Shown: positions 1-8,414, numbered from the stretch's first letter. The stretch: DNA of 25,623 nt from an uncultured Streptococcus sp. (GCA_900755085.1 CAAEFF010000142.1:1-25623); one strand, 5' to 3'. The notes: generated by a model from the sequence alone, not told the origin. Program-made: numbers and translations.

Positions 1-123
1 TCCTGAAGGACCTACGAAAACGATAAATTCTTTGTCTTTGATGTCCAAGTTGAAGTCTTCAACTGAGTAGTGTTCGCTGTTTGGATATTTTTTGTAAATA
101 TTTTTAAGATTTAATTCTACCAT
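1..123 (-). CDS. msmK: MsmK, ATPase of multiple-sugar ABC importers (5' part only)
   Basis: Only the first 41 codons lie in the window; the gene continues past position 1. The N-terminus (MVELNLKNIYKKYPNSEHYS, later IVFVGPSG) matches the MsmK/UgpC ABC ATPases, and the final GPSG is the start of the Walker A loop. The family hydrolyses ATP on the cytoplasmic side for sugar importers such as raffinose/melibiose and maltodextrin systems, and in streptococci one MsmK is shared by several importers. The ATG at 123-121 has an AAAGGAG ribosome site just upstream. A cre-like box lies in the promoter region, which fits carbon catabolite control. Identity is confident; nothing can be said of the rest of the protein. 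Confidence 0.88.
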   Translation of the reverse strand, partial: MVELNLKNIYKKYPNSEHYSVEDFNLDIKDKEFIVFVGPSG

Positions 124-152
124 GATGGTACTCCTTTGATGTTTATAGTTCT

Positions 153-174
153 ATTGTAAATGAAAACGTTTTAC
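153..174 (-). promoter_or_regulatory. msmK promoter region with cre-like CcpA box
   Basis: On the minus strand a TACAAT -10 hexamer (158-153) precedes msmK. Directly upstream, 161-174 reads TGAAAACGTTTTAC, which fits the degenerate cre consensus WGWAARCGYTWWMA at 13 of 14 positions. A cre next to the -10 would let CcpA block initiation. No convincing -35 is visible. The site is seen in the sequence; CcpA binding is inference. Confidence 0.5.
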
Positions 175-194
175 AAATCTATGGCAAGTCTCAC

Positions 195-233
195 AAAAAA
201 GAAAAAGAGTTTTGTGCAAGTTGCACAAAACTC
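195..233 (-). terminator. Intrinsic terminator of the pnp-to-pucR operon
   Basis: A perfect 12-bp stem (arm GAGTTTTGTGCA, 207-218 with 222-233) has a 3-nt loop. On the minus strand it is followed by a T-rich run (206-195). It sits 15 bp beyond the stop codon of the regulator gene and separates that operon from msmK. Confidence 0.9.
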
Positions 234-247
234 TCGATTGATTCCGT

Positions 248-1108
248 TTAAATGACATCTTGCAAGACTAAATGGTAGCAAAGAGCCAGATCTGTCAGAC
301 TTTTCAACTGGAGACCCATTAGCTCTTCCCACTTATCAATCTTGTATTGGAGCGAATTGCGATGGAGATAGAGTTGCTGGGCCGCCTTGGTTACGACTGC
401 CCCATTTTCCCAAAGAGCGACAATGATGTCTTGCAATTGATCTTGACTTTCAATCAACTGATGCAAGCGTTCTTTGATCGGGGTAAGATCCAGACCTGCC
501 TGCTCGATCCCCCACAGATAGAGTTGAGAAAAGCGATAGACGCCTTGATGCCCTTCTCGGATCCAAGCTCGAAAAACCGCCTGTTCTGCTCGGATAACCG
601 GAGCCACTTTCCCTTCTTTTGACTCGGTCCATACTTGCCCGACCAGGATAGATAAACGAATATTGAAGTCATATTCCATAGCAGAGACGGTATCTTTTAA
701 GATATCGGCCACAGGCAAAGACTGGTCCTGGTCCAGAATGAGCACATAATCTTGTCCACTCAGTTGCAAGGTTGCTCGGAAGTTAGGCAAGAGTGTCTGC
801 ATCATCTCTAACCAAGAAGCCATCCCTTCCGCTGTTGAGTGCGAGAGGTGGCAATAGACAAGCTGCATTTTTTTGATGACCTGAGGGGCTTCTCCCTTTC
901 CATCGATCAGGTATTGGTACCAAGGATTGGGGGCAACCTCTTCTTCACCGCCCAACCAGGAAATCAATTGTTTTTCTCGCTCGGTTAACTCTTCTTCCTT
1001 CAGTAGCAGCCATTGATGAGCCTGAAGGGGTATCGCTACATAACCAGCTGGTGGATGGGCTTGATCCGTCACCTCTGCATGAGGAAACCACTCTCTGATA
1101 TTTTTCAC
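248..1108 (-). CDS. PucR/CdaR-type helix-turn-helix regulator
   Basis: A 286-residue protein whose last ~60 residues are a PucR-type HTH domain. It shows the typical pattern: a variable spacer, then TKAAQQLYLHRNSLQYKIDK, then ELMGL and a conserved LALCYHLVL tail. The upstream ~220 residues resemble the poorly conserved sensor half of such regulators, and I see no known ligand pocket. A longer ATG reading from 1141 overlaps mrnC by 37 bp. I prefer the GTG at 1108-1106: it has a GAAGGAAG ribosome site and overlaps the mrnC stop as GTGA, the classic coupled arrangement. It is the last gene of the pnp operon, before a strong terminator and msmK. Target genes and signal are unknown. The family call is fairly firm and the exact start likely. 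Confidence 0.75.
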   Translation of the reverse strand: MKNIREWFPHAEVTDQAHPPAGYVAIPLQAHQWLLLKEEELTEREKQLISWLGGEEEVAPNPWYQYLIDGKGEAPQVIKKMQLVYCHLSHSTAEGMASWLEMMQTLLPNFRATLQLSGQDYVLILDQDQSLPVADILKDTVSAMEYDFNIRLSILVGQVWTESKEGKVAPVIRAEQAVFRAWIREGHQGVYRFSQLYLWGIEQAGLDLTPIKERLHQLIESQDQLQDIIVALWENGAVVTKAAQQLYLHRNSLQYKIDKWEELMGLQLKSLTDLALCYHLVLQDVI

Positions 1109-1503
1109 TGCTTTCTTCCTTCTTCTACTTGCTGGATGCACCAGTTGATCAATTCTTCTAAACGAGCAAACTCACCCGTCATATGAAGATAGCCCATAAC
1201 GGCTTCAAAGCCTGTCGACATACGATAAGTCACGACATCCGCATTTTTGGCCTTGGTATGGCTATTGGTATTGCGACCGCGCTTGTAGATCTCCAACTCT
1301 TTTTCTGTCAGAATTTCTTGCTCCAGCATGCTTTCAATCAAGCTAGCCTGAGCTCTAGCAGAGACGTAGCGGGTTGCAGTCTGGTGAAGCTTATTGGGCT
1401 TGGTCATCCCTTGAAAAATTAGGTGCCTGCGAATATACATGGAATAGACCGCATCCCCTTCAAAGGCAAGGGCGATCCCATTGATTAGATTGACATCAAT
1501 CAC
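1105..1503 (-). CDS. mrnC: Mini-ribonuclease 3 (MrnC), 23S rRNA maturation
   Basis: A 132-residue protein, the usual size of Mini-III, which is an RNase III catalytic domain without a dsRNA-binding domain. The signature LAFEGDAVYSMYIR near residues 12-24 carries the catalytic Asp17. RGRNTNSHTKAKNADVVTYR and STGFEAVMGYLH are also typical. The family trims 23S rRNA precursors in the cytoplasm. Its ATG lies inside the cysS 3' end (8-bp overlap) and its TGA overlaps the next gene's GTG, so translation is probably coupled on both sides. Pairing with cysS is conserved widely in Firmicutes. Confidence 0.93.
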   Translation of the reverse strand: MIDVNLINGIALAFEGDAVYSMYIRRHLIFQGMTKPNKLHQTATRYVSARAQASLIESMLEQEILTEKELEIYKRGRNTNSHTKAKNADVVTYRMSTGFEAVMGYLHMTGEFARLEELINWCIQQVEEGRKQ

Positions 1504-2839
1504 GTGTCCACCTTACACCTTCTTTTGTATCCAAGAGCTTGATTCCTTGCGCAGCCAATTCATCGCGAATGGCATCTGCTCGCGCAAAATCTTTCTTAGC
1601 CCGCGCTTCCTGACGTTCAGCGATCAAGGCTTCAATATCCGCATCCAAAACTTCTTCAACAAAGACCACTCCAAAGACTTCTAACATCTTTGCCAAGGCA
1701 TCCTTAACGTCTTGATTGTAGTGACCTGAATTGATCCATTTAGCCAATTCAAAGACGACGGTGATGCCGTTTGCCGCATTGATATCTTCATCCATAGCCG
1801 CGATAAACTTGTCCACAAAGCCTTGTAAGTCTGCTGGATCCACTTCTCCGGCGAAAGGTTGCTCATAAGTATTTTTCAAATACTTGAGGTTAGTCTCCGC
1901 ATCGCGAACCGCTTTTTCTGTGAAGTTAATGGGCTTGCGGTAGTGCTGGGTTGCAAAGAAGAAACGAAGCACTTGGCCGTCGATAGTCTTCAATGCATCA
2001 TGCACAGTGATAAAGTTGCCTAAGGACTTGGACATCTTGACATTATCAATATTGACAAAGCCATTGTGCATCCAGTAATTGGCAAAAGTTTTTCCGGTCT
2101 TAGCTTCTGATTGAGCGATTTCGTTGGTATGGTGCGGAAACTCAAGGTCAGCACCACCACCGTGGATATCAATAGTATCCCCTAAAATTCCCGTCGACAT
2201 GACCGAACACTCGATGTGCCAACCAGGACGACCAGGTCCCCAAGGGCTGTCCCAGGAAATCTCTCCTGGTTTGGCAGCTTTCCAAAGGGCAAAGTCAACT
2301 GGATTTTCCTTGCGGGCTGTTTCCTCATCTGTCCGACCAGAAGCACCTAGCTCTAGGTCTTCCAAAGTTTTATTGGCTAACTTAGCATAGTTGTGAGATT
2401 TTTCCACACGGAAATAGACATCGCCTTGGCTCTCGTAGGCATAGCCTTTTTCGATCAAGTCGGTAACAAAACGAATGATGTCATCCATAAACTCAACCAC
2501 ACGAGGGTGACGGGTTGCAGGCTTGACCCCCAAAGCCGTCACATCTTCACGAAAGGCCGCAATGTACTTGTCCGCTACTTCCTGAGGAGTAATGCCTTCT
2601 TCTTTGGCACGGTTAATGATCTTATCATCCACATCTGTAAAGTTGGAAATGTAGGCAACTTCATAGCCACGATACTCAAAGTAGCGACGAATCGTGTCAA
2701 AAGCTACCGTTGAACGAGCATTCCCTACGTGAATATAGTTGTAAACCGTTGGCCCGCAAACATACATGCGGACCTTCCCTTCCTCAATGGGGACAAATTC
2801 TCGCAAATCACGAGACATGGTATCATAAATTTTTAACAC
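1496..2839 (-). CDS. cysS: Cysteinyl-tRNA synthetase
   Basis: A 447-residue class I tRNA synthetase that charges tRNA-Cys. Visible motifs: the HIGH-type HVGN at residues 37-40, KMSKS at 268-272, and zinc-site candidates C28, C211, H236 and E240 in MYVCGPTVYN, GWHIECS and EFPHHTNE. Length and motif order are normal. The start is a GTG at 2839-2837 with AGGA about 8 nt upstream; the nearby ATG is out of frame. It follows the nucleoside phosphorylase gene after 41 bp and overlaps mrnC by 8 bp. Being downstream of cysE, it places cysteine supply and cysteine charging on one transcript. Confidence 0.97.
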   Translation of the reverse strand: MLKIYDTMSRDLREFVPIEEGKVRMYVCGPTVYNYIHVGNARSTVAFDTIRRYFEYRGYEVAYISNFTDVDDKIINRAKEEGITPQEVADKYIAAFREDVTALGVKPATRHPRVVEFMDDIIRFVTDLIEKGYAYESQGDVYFRVEKSHNYAKLANKTLEDLELGASGRTDEETARKENPVDFALWKAAKPGEISWDSPWGPGRPGWHIECSVMSTGILGDTIDIHGGGADLEFPHHTNEIAQSEAKTGKTFANYWMHNGFVNIDNVKMSKSLGNFITVHDALKTIDGQVLRFFFATQHYRKPINFTEKAVRDAETNLKYLKNTYEQPFAGEVDPADLQGFVDKFIAAMDEDINAANGITVVFELAKWINSGHYNQDVKDALAKMLEVFGVVFVEEVLDADIEALIAERQEARAKKDFARADAIRDELAAQGIKLLDTKEGVRWTRD

Positions 2840-2880
2840 GCTTCATTTCCTTTCTGTTTCTAAATTTTGAATCTATATCC

Positions 2881-3645
2881 TTATTTTTCCAATGCTAACG
2901 CTATACTGACAGCAATCTCAAAGAAAGTCATAGCATCCGTTTTTCTATCCTCACGTCTAGCATCCCATTCGTGATTGTGATGATCCACATAGTCAGCCGT
3001 GTAGAAAAATTGATAAACCTTGGCCTGTCGATATCGGGCCCATGCCATAATAGCTGAAGCTTCCATATCTACAACTGTTGCTCCTGCTGCTAGTCTTCGT
3101 TTAACCTTAGCTGCTGTTTCACGATAGAAGGCATCTGTCGTCCAAGCTTTGGTCCGAATGTACTCAATACCAGCTTTGTTCAAAGCGTTCTCCAGAGTTG
3201 AGAGAAGCGCTTCATCATAAGAAATCTCATCACTTGCTGGAGCATAGTGATAACTAGTACCTTCATCACGTAAAGCTGAACTTGGTATAATAATTTTATC
3301 TGCTTGAATAGATTGATCTAGAACTCCGCAAGAGCCCAAAACGATAAAGTTCTTAAATCCTCTCGCTTTGAGTTCTTCTAAGAAATCCACAACCCTTGGA
3401 GCTCCAATAGTAGCCATAGCAACTGCAAGTTTAAGTCCATCTACTTCATAGATATACCATGGTAGTTTGCCATTTAGATTGGTAAGATAGCCACCTTCAT
3501 AGACTCCGTCTATCTGCTTGACTCTTTCCACTATCTCTCCATTAAAGGAAAGAATAATCGTGTCACAGATTTCTCCACCACCGCCAATACTTTGATTCGT
3601 TGGTTCAATGACAGCAGACACATTTTCAAATTCTTCTAATAGCAT
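2881..3645 (-). CDS. Nucleoside phosphorylase, PNP/UDP family
   Basis: A 254-residue protein with the PNP_UDP_1 fold. It shows the phosphate/substrate loop IVLGSCGVLD, the RDEGTSYHY segment, TDAFYRE, and the VVDMEASAIMAWA motif whose Met-Glu pair normally contacts the ribose. The family splits nucleosides with phosphate into base and ribose-1-phosphate; whether this one prefers uridine or purines cannot be read from sequence. Its AAGGAG ribosome site is encoded by the last Lys-Glu codons of the acetyltransferase, three bases upstream of the start, so the genes are coupled. The gene looks more AT-rich than its neighbours and, as I recall pneumococcal gene order, has no counterpart between the acetyltransferase and cysS there. 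That suggests a later insertion into the operon. Confidence 0.82.
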   Translation of the reverse strand: MLLEEFENVSAVIEPTNQSIGGGGEICDTIILSFNGEIVERVKQIDGVYEGGYLTNLNGKLPWYIYEVDGLKLAVAMATIGAPRVVDFLEELKARGFKNFIVLGSCGVLDQSIQADKIIIPSSALRDEGTSYHYAPASDEISYDEALLSTLENALNKAGIEYIRTKAWTTDAFYRETAAKVKRRLAAGATVVDMEASAIMAWARYRQAKVYQFFYTADYVDHHNHEWDARREDRKTDAMTFFEIAVSIALALEK

Positions 3646-3648
3646 TTA

Positions 3649-4515
3649 TTACTCCTTCGCATTCAAATAAACCACCTGAGTCTGTTTGACAAAGCCAATC
3701 TTTTCATATAAGCGTTTGGCACCAACATTGCTATCTTCCACTGCAATCTGAAAGGCCTTGTCATTTTGCTCAATGAGTTTGTTGACGAGGGATTTTACCA
3801 AATAGCTTCCATAGCCTTTTCCACGTTCAAGTTCGGCTATTGCTAAACCATAGAGGTAATTCGTATTACTCGATAAATCAACCGTGCAAGTCCCAATAAC
3901 CTGACCGTTTTTTAATAAAATATATAGGCAACTTTCTGGATCCTTCAGAGCTTTAGCGACATATCTATCCACAACTTCTCTCGATTCATGTTCCTCTGAA
4001 AATGCCTCAAATTTTAACTGACTAATTTGATCCTGATAGGAACGATCTGCTAACACAACTTCAAGATTGGAAACAGTTGCTAACGGATAAGGTCTTCTAT
4101 CCTTACCTAACCAGGTTTCTGTCTCTTCATCCTCGACCAGTCCCCAATTGCTGGCAAACTCAGGATGACGCTCTAGAAAAACACGCTCTGTCTGAAAAGT
4201 CACAGACTCAATGGGATAAGATCCCGTTTCTGTCTCAAAACTTCTATACAAAGCCCGCGCAATGCCTTGACGACGATGATTGGGGTGGACCAGAATCGCT
4301 ACTTCCACATCTGGGTCATCTGCATAAACCGTTAATAGACCGACAAGCTTGCCATTTTCATAATAAAGGAAAAAGGCCGGCATATTTGGATCAAAATTGA
4401 GCATATTGGAGAGATACGGATCCCGAAAAGTTCCGTCATACTTCTGACAGATGGCAATAAGGGCCTTTGCTTCCAGTAGTTGGTGGTCATTCAATGTATG
4501 GGTTGCTTGAATCAC
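3649..4515 (-). CDS. Tandem-GNAT acetyltransferase
   Basis: A 288-residue protein made of two GNAT folds. The N-terminal copy (about 1-140) has the acetyl-CoA loop as HRRQGIARALYRSF. The C-terminal copy (about 150-288) has ERGKGYGSYLVKSL followed by the usual SNVGAKRLYEKIGF ending. The second copy has the better RGxGxG-like loop and may be the catalytic one. GNAT enzymes move acetyl from acetyl-CoA to an amine; the acceptor is unknown. The start is GTG (4515-4513) with AAGGAG 8 nt upstream. It lies 12 bp after cysE, and an acetyltransferase occupies this place in other streptococci, but a role in cysteine synthesis is not shown. Confidence 0.85.
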   Translation of the reverse strand: MIQATHTLNDHQLLEAKALIAICQKYDGTFRDPYLSNMLNFDPNMPAFFLYYENGKLVGLLTVYADDPDVEVAILVHPNHRRQGIARALYRSFETETGSYPIESVTFQTERVFLERHPEFASNWGLVEDEETETWLGKDRRPYPLATVSNLEVVLADRSYQDQISQLKFEAFSEEHESREVVDRYVAKALKDPESCLYILLKNGQVIGTCTVDLSSNTNYLYGLAIAELERGKGYGSYLVKSLVNKLIEQNDKAFQIAVEDSNVGAKRLYEKIGFVKQTQVVYLNAKE

Positions 4516-4527
4516 GTAGCTATCTCC

Positions 4528-5145
4528 TTACAAACTAGAAGACCGATGACTGGCTTCCTTGGCATGCTCCAGCTTGTTCATATAATATTCCCGTTTTTCT
4601 TCTTCTTGGTGAATGATTGGCTCATCCTTCTTACCGTGAACACGAACAATTTTAGCAGGAACTCCGACAACGGTCACATCACTCGGTACATCGGAGACCA
4701 CGACCGCTCCCGCTCCTACTTTGGCCTTGGCCCCAATCTCAATCGGACCGATGACCTGAGCATGAGCGGAGACCAAGGCTCCTTCACGAACCGTTGGATG
4801 GCGTTTGCCGACATCCTTCCCTGTTCCTCCAAGGGTCACCCCGTGGTAGAGCATGACGCCTTTTTCAACAATGGCCGTTTCCCCGATAACAAGGCCCGCT
4901 CCATGGTCGATAAAGACACCCGAAGCAATGGTCGCACCTGGATGGATCTCAATCTGAGTCCAAAAACGCCAGAACTGACTATGCATCCGCGCCAAGAGCT
5001 TAAAGCCATGGTTCCACAAAAAGTGGGAAACACGGTGAGCTGCCAGTGCTTTGACGCCCGGATAGGTCAAGAGGACCTCCAGCGAGGTACGCGCTGCTGG
5101 GTCATTTTCTTTTACAATATCGATGGTTTCACGCCACCATCCCAT
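4528..5145 (-). CDS. cysE: Serine O-acetyltransferase CysE
   Basis: A 205-residue enzyme making O-acetylserine from serine and acetyl-CoA, the first step of cysteine synthesis. The N-terminal helical part (NDPAARTSLEVLLTYPGVKA, then HRVSHFLW) is followed by left-handed beta-helix hexapeptide repeats (about 67-165) with the active-site stretches FIDHGAGLVIGE and MLYHGVTLGGTG. The GTGKDVGKRHP loop and the VPAKIVR ending are typical. The C-terminal tail is short and charged. It starts 24 bp after pnp with a strong AAGGAGGAG site. No T-box or other cysteine-specific leader is visible in front of it, so it appears to rely on the pnp transcript. Confidence 0.96.
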   Translation of the reverse strand: MGWWRETIDIVKENDPAARTSLEVLLTYPGVKALAAHRVSHFLWNHGFKLLARMHSQFWRFWTQIEIHPGATIASGVFIDHGAGLVIGETAIVEKGVMLYHGVTLGGTGKDVGKRHPTVREGALVSAHAQVIGPIEIGAKAKVGAGAVVVSDVPSDVTVVGVPAKIVRVHGKKDEPIIHQEEEKREYYMNKLEHAKEASHRSSSL

Positions 5146-5169
5146 ACCGTGCTCCTCCTTTTCTAATGA

Positions 5170-7392
5170 TTATTCTGAATCTTTTTGTGTAATAGTAAAG
5201 TCTTTTTTAGGTTTGTGGTCTTTGTTGTGGTGACGAGGACGATCGCCATGGCGATGAGTTTTTTCACCTTTTTCCTCGCTGTTTTCTGGTTTTGGCGGAC
5301 GAGGGAGAAGAGCTTTCATAGACGCATCGACACGACCTTTTTCGTCGATCTTGATAATCTTCACATCGACTTCATCACCGATGGCTACCAAGTCTTCGAC
5401 ACGATTGGTGCGTGTCCAAGCCATTTCAGAGATATGAACGAGGGCATCTGTCTTATCAAAGAGGTTGACAAAGGCACCAAATTTTTCGATCCGAACAACT
5501 TTGGCATGATAAACTTCGTCCACTTTGGCTTCACGAACCAAACCAGCAATGATTTCTTTAGCACGGTTAATCGCGTCTTGGTCGCTAGAGTAGATCGATA
5601 CATTTCCTTCTTCGTCGATATCAATCTTAACGCCTGTTTCAGCGATGATCTTGTCGATGGTTTCTCCACCCTTACCGATGACAATCTTAATCTTGTCCAC
5701 ATCAATCTTGATGGTATCAATTTTCGGAGCAGTTGGCGCCAATTCTGGACGAACTTCTGGAATGGTTGCTTCAATCACATCAAGGATTTCAAAACGTGCT
5801 TTCTTGGCTTGAGCTAGAGCTTCTGCTAAGATTTCTGCAGTGATCCCTTGGATCTTGATATCCATTTGAAGGGCTGTAATCCCGTCACGCGTACCTGCAA
5901 CCTTGAAATCCATGTCTCCAAAGTGGTCTTCCAAACCTTGGATATCTGTCAATACAGTATAGTTATTTCCATCTGAGATAAGTCCCATGGCAATCCCTGC
6001 TACTGGCGCCTTGATTGGCACACCACCAGCCATAAGGGCAAGTGTACCCGCACAGATAGAGGCTTGAGATGAAGAACCATTTGATTCCAAAACTTCTGCT
6101 ACCAAACGGATCGCGTATGGGAATTCTTCCAAGCTTGGCAATACTTGAGCAAGAGCACGCTCACCGAGAGCACCGTGACCAATTTCACGACGACCAGGCG
6201 CACCGTAACGACCAGTTTCCCCTACAGAGTATTGTGGGAAGTTATAGTGGTGCATAAAGCGTTTCTTGTACTCAGGATCCAACCCATCGATGATTTGGGT
6301 TTCACCCATTGGCGCCAAGGTCAAGACAGAAAGAGCTTGCGTTTGTCCACGAGTAAAGAGACCTGAACCGTGCACACGAGGAAGGAAATCGACTTGCGCA
6401 TCCAACGGACGGATTTCATCAACCTTACGACCGTCAGGACGAACCTTGTCTTCCGTGATCAAGCGGCGCACTTCAGCGTGTTCCATTTGTTCCAAGATTT
6501 CAGCCACATCCCGCATGATACGGTCAAATTCTTCGTGGTCTGCATATTTTTCTTCGTAAACTGCCGTTACTTGATCTTTTACTGCTTGAGTTGCAGCTTC
6601 ACGAGCTAATTTTTCTTCTACTTGGACCGCTTTTTGAAGGTCGCTGTTGTAGGCTGCGATGATTTCAGCTTGCAAATCAGCATCTACATGAAGCAATTCC
6701 ACTTCTGCTTTTTCTTTTCCGACTGCTGCTACGATTTCTTCTTGGAAGGCAATCAATTCTTTAACTGCTTCGTGCCCTTTCAAAAGAGCTTCCAACATGA
6801 TTTCTTCTGACAATTCTTTAGCACCAGACTCTACCATGTTGATAGCGTGTTTGGTACCAGCAACTGTCAATTCAAGAAGCGAGCGCTCAGCTTGTTCTTG
6901 TGTTGGGTTGATGACGATCTCCCCATCCACATAACCTACTTGTACCCCAGCGATTGGTCCGTCAAACGGAATGTCTGAGATAGACAGTGCCAATGATGAA
7001 CCAAACATCGCTGCCATTGGGGCAGATGCATTTTCATCGTAAGAAAGAACCGTATTGATGACTTGCACTTCATTACGGAAACCTTCCGCAAACATAGGAC
7101 GAATTGGACGGTCAATCAAACGCGCTGTCAAAGTCGCATCTGTTGAAGGACGTCCTTCACGTTTCATAAAGCCACCAGGAAACTTCCCAGCCGCATACAT
7201 TTTTTCTTCGTAGTTGACTTGAAGTGGGAAGAAATCCCCCGTTGACATTTTGTTGGACATGACAGCTGCCGTTAAGACAGTTGACTCCCCATAACGCACG
7301 ACAACTGCCCCATTTGCTTGCTTAGCAACCTGACCAGTCTCTACGATCAACTCTCGACCCGCAAAAGTCGTTTGAAACACTTGTTTTACCAT
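5170..7392 (-). CDS. pnp: Polynucleotide phosphorylase (PNPase)
   Basis: A 740-residue phosphorolytic 3'-5' exoribonuclease, first gene of the operon. Order: RNase PH domain 1 with FPGGFMKREGRPS and RLIDRPIRPMF; alpha-helical linker; RNase PH domain 2 with LRPLD-type start, FNFP-like HHYNFPQYSVGETG and the catalytic GDMDFKVAGT; KH domain with KIVIGKGGETIDKI; S1 domain with FGAFVNLFDKTDALVHISE. The last ~43 residues form a His/Lys/Asp-rich disordered tail. Length is normal. ATG at 7392 follows an AAGGGGA site. The 260-bp upstream gap contains the leader and a half copy of a dispersed repeat; I found no clear RNase III-type autoregulatory stem. Confidence 0.97.
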   Translation of the reverse strand: MVKQVFQTTFAGRELIVETGQVAKQANGAVVVRYGESTVLTAAVMSNKMSTGDFFPLQVNYEEKMYAAGKFPGGFMKREGRPSTDATLTARLIDRPIRPMFAEGFRNEVQVINTVLSYDENASAPMAAMFGSSLALSISDIPFDGPIAGVQVGYVDGEIVINPTQEQAERSLLELTVAGTKHAINMVESGAKELSEEIMLEALLKGHEAVKELIAFQEEIVAAVGKEKAEVELLHVDADLQAEIIAAYNSDLQKAVQVEEKLAREAATQAVKDQVTAVYEEKYADHEEFDRIMRDVAEILEQMEHAEVRRLITEDKVRPDGRKVDEIRPLDAQVDFLPRVHGSGLFTRGQTQALSVLTLAPMGETQIIDGLDPEYKKRFMHHYNFPQYSVGETGRYGAPGRREIGHGALGERALAQVLPSLEEFPYAIRLVAEVLESNGSSSQASICAGTLALMAGGVPIKAPVAGIAMGLISDGNNYTVLTDIQGLEDHFGDMDFKVAGTRDGITALQMDIKIQGITAEILAEALAQAKKARFEILDVIEATIPEVRPELAPTAPKIDTIKIDVDKIKIVIGKGGETIDKIIAETGVKIDIDEEGNVSIYSSDQDAINRAKEIIAGLVREAKVDEVYHAKVVRIEKFGAFVNLFDKTDALVHISEMAWTRTNRVEDLVAIGDEVDVKIIKIDEKGRVDASMKALLPRPPKPENSEEKGEKTHRHGDRPRHHNKDHKPKKDFTITQKDSE

Positions 7393-7568
7393 TAAACGTA
7401 ATCCCCTTTGGATTGATAATATTTATACGACTTGCCTACAAAGATCAAGATACCAAGGCCGTCAAGCAACTCAACGAGATAGGAATTTCAACAGCCCATC
7501 TGTATGTTATATCCTCATCTTTGTATCCAAGCACGTATACTTTTTATTTTAACATATTCAAGCCCAAA
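7393..7568. repeat. pnp leader region with half copy of the structured repeat
   Basis: This AT-rich non-coding stretch lies between pnp and the lipoprotein terminator. On the plus strand 7444-7484 carries AAGATAC-C-AAGGCCGTCAA and then ATAGGAA after 13 bases. These are the same blocks seen on the minus strand downstream of rpsO (AAGATACAAAGGCCGTCAA, ATAGGAAAA). The 3' half of that element is not recognisable here, so this looks truncated and unable to fold like the full copies. A weak pnp promoter (TATAAA on the minus strand, about 35 bp before the start) is possible but not convincing. Confidence 0.45.
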
Positions 7569-7595
7569 AGAAAAAGGCTTTACGGGCCTTTTTCT
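7569..7595. terminator. Bidirectional terminator after the first lipoprotein gene
   Basis: A 10-bp stem (7569-7578 with 7586-7595, arm AGAAAAAGGC) has a 7-nt loop and A/T tracts forming both flanks of the stem. It lies about 60 bp past the stop of the minus-strand lipoprotein gene. The A/T tracts allow function in either direction, but only the minus-strand gene needs it. Confidence 0.7.
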
Positions 7596-7655
7596 GCGAA
7601 TCTTCCTAGAAACCTATATAAAAATTTTAGATCCAGGTATAGCTTCTATTTAATT

Positions 7656-8387
7656 TTAAGATTTCACGAATTCCATACTGTCTACATAAAAGCGTGTTTT
7701 GTGGGTTCCACCCTTGTATTCCTTGTGATTGCGTTTCAAGACAAAACGTCTGTAGGGTTCAGATGTTCCTTGGATGGTCGTCGTCACTTCAACGGAATCA
7801 TCATTGATCACCCAGTCATCAGGCGAAGGAATCTCCATTGGAGGCATCGCTCCCCCACGACCACCAGGTACAACTTCGTAGAAGGCCTTATCTTTTGTCG
7901 AATAGAGCCAGCCTTTTTTCTTGTCATTTACCAGTTGAATCAATTTATCCTGAGAAAAACTACGGATAGAGTCCGACGTCTTTTCTGCATCCAATTTATC
8001 AATGATATCTTGCAACTGATAGGTTTCTGGCGTGTAGGTATTGTAGTAATCAATGAACATATCTTGCGGGTAACCGTCAATCGCACCGTGATCATTGTTC
8101 AACTCCAGCAAGCGAGTCGGTTGCACCTGAAGCGAATAGGTCAAAGACGCACTGTTTTCGATAATGGAATGAATATCTGCCTCGTCCGCCTTAGACAAGG
8201 TTCCAATCGCTTCCTCATTCTCTTCATTTGACTGGCTTTCTTCTGTTTTTTCATCGGCCTTCTCAGATGATTGTCTTTCAGACGAAGAATCCACAGGCCC
8301 ATGCTTGCGCTCATAGCGTTTTGGAGCGCAGGCTGCTAGGGAAATTACTGAACCAACTGTTAGTAATAAAATGATAATTTTTTTCAC
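7656..8387 (-). CDS. Secreted lipoprotein of unknown function (CAPKRYER type)
   Basis: A 243-residue lipoprotein. The signal peptide MKKIIILLLTVGSVISLAAC has a clear lipobox LAAC with Cys20 as the lipid anchor. A Ser/Glu-rich linker (about 28-65, SSERQSSEKADEKTEESQSN) is followed by a soluble domain (about 66-243) that I do not recognise. Start is GTG (8387-8385) with TAGGAG 5 nt upstream. The first 27 residues nearly match those of the upstream lipoprotein (both CAPKRYER), while the bodies differ, as if one signal module was attached to two cargos. It has its own promoter and terminator, so it is probably transcribed alone. Confidence 0.8.
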   Translation of the reverse strand: MKKIIILLLTVGSVISLAACAPKRYERKHGPVDSSSERQSSEKADEKTEESQSNEENEEAIGTLSKADEADIHSIIENSASLTYSLQVQPTRLLELNNDHGAIDGYPQDMFIDYYNTYTPETYQLQDIIDKLDAEKTSDSIRSFSQDKLIQLVNDKKKGWLYSTKDKAFYEVVPGGRGGAMPPMEIPSPDDWVINDDSVEVTTTIQGTSEPYRRFVLKRNHKEYKGGTHKTRFYVDSMEFVKS

Positions 8388-8414
8388 AATATCTCCTATT
8401 ATTTATCCTAGTTT

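Noticed and set aside
4480..5166. 228-codon plus-strand frame opposite cysE
   Set aside because: cysE on the minus strand is unmistakable (hexapeptide repeats); this is its shadow.
5185..5817. 210-codon plus-strand frame opposite pnp
   Set aside because: Shadow of the pnp 3' part, which has unambiguous KH and S1 domains on the other strand.
7413..8231. 272-codon plus-strand open frame
   Set aside because: It runs antisense through the lipoprotein gene and the pnp leader, has no ribosome site, and has no recognisable domain.
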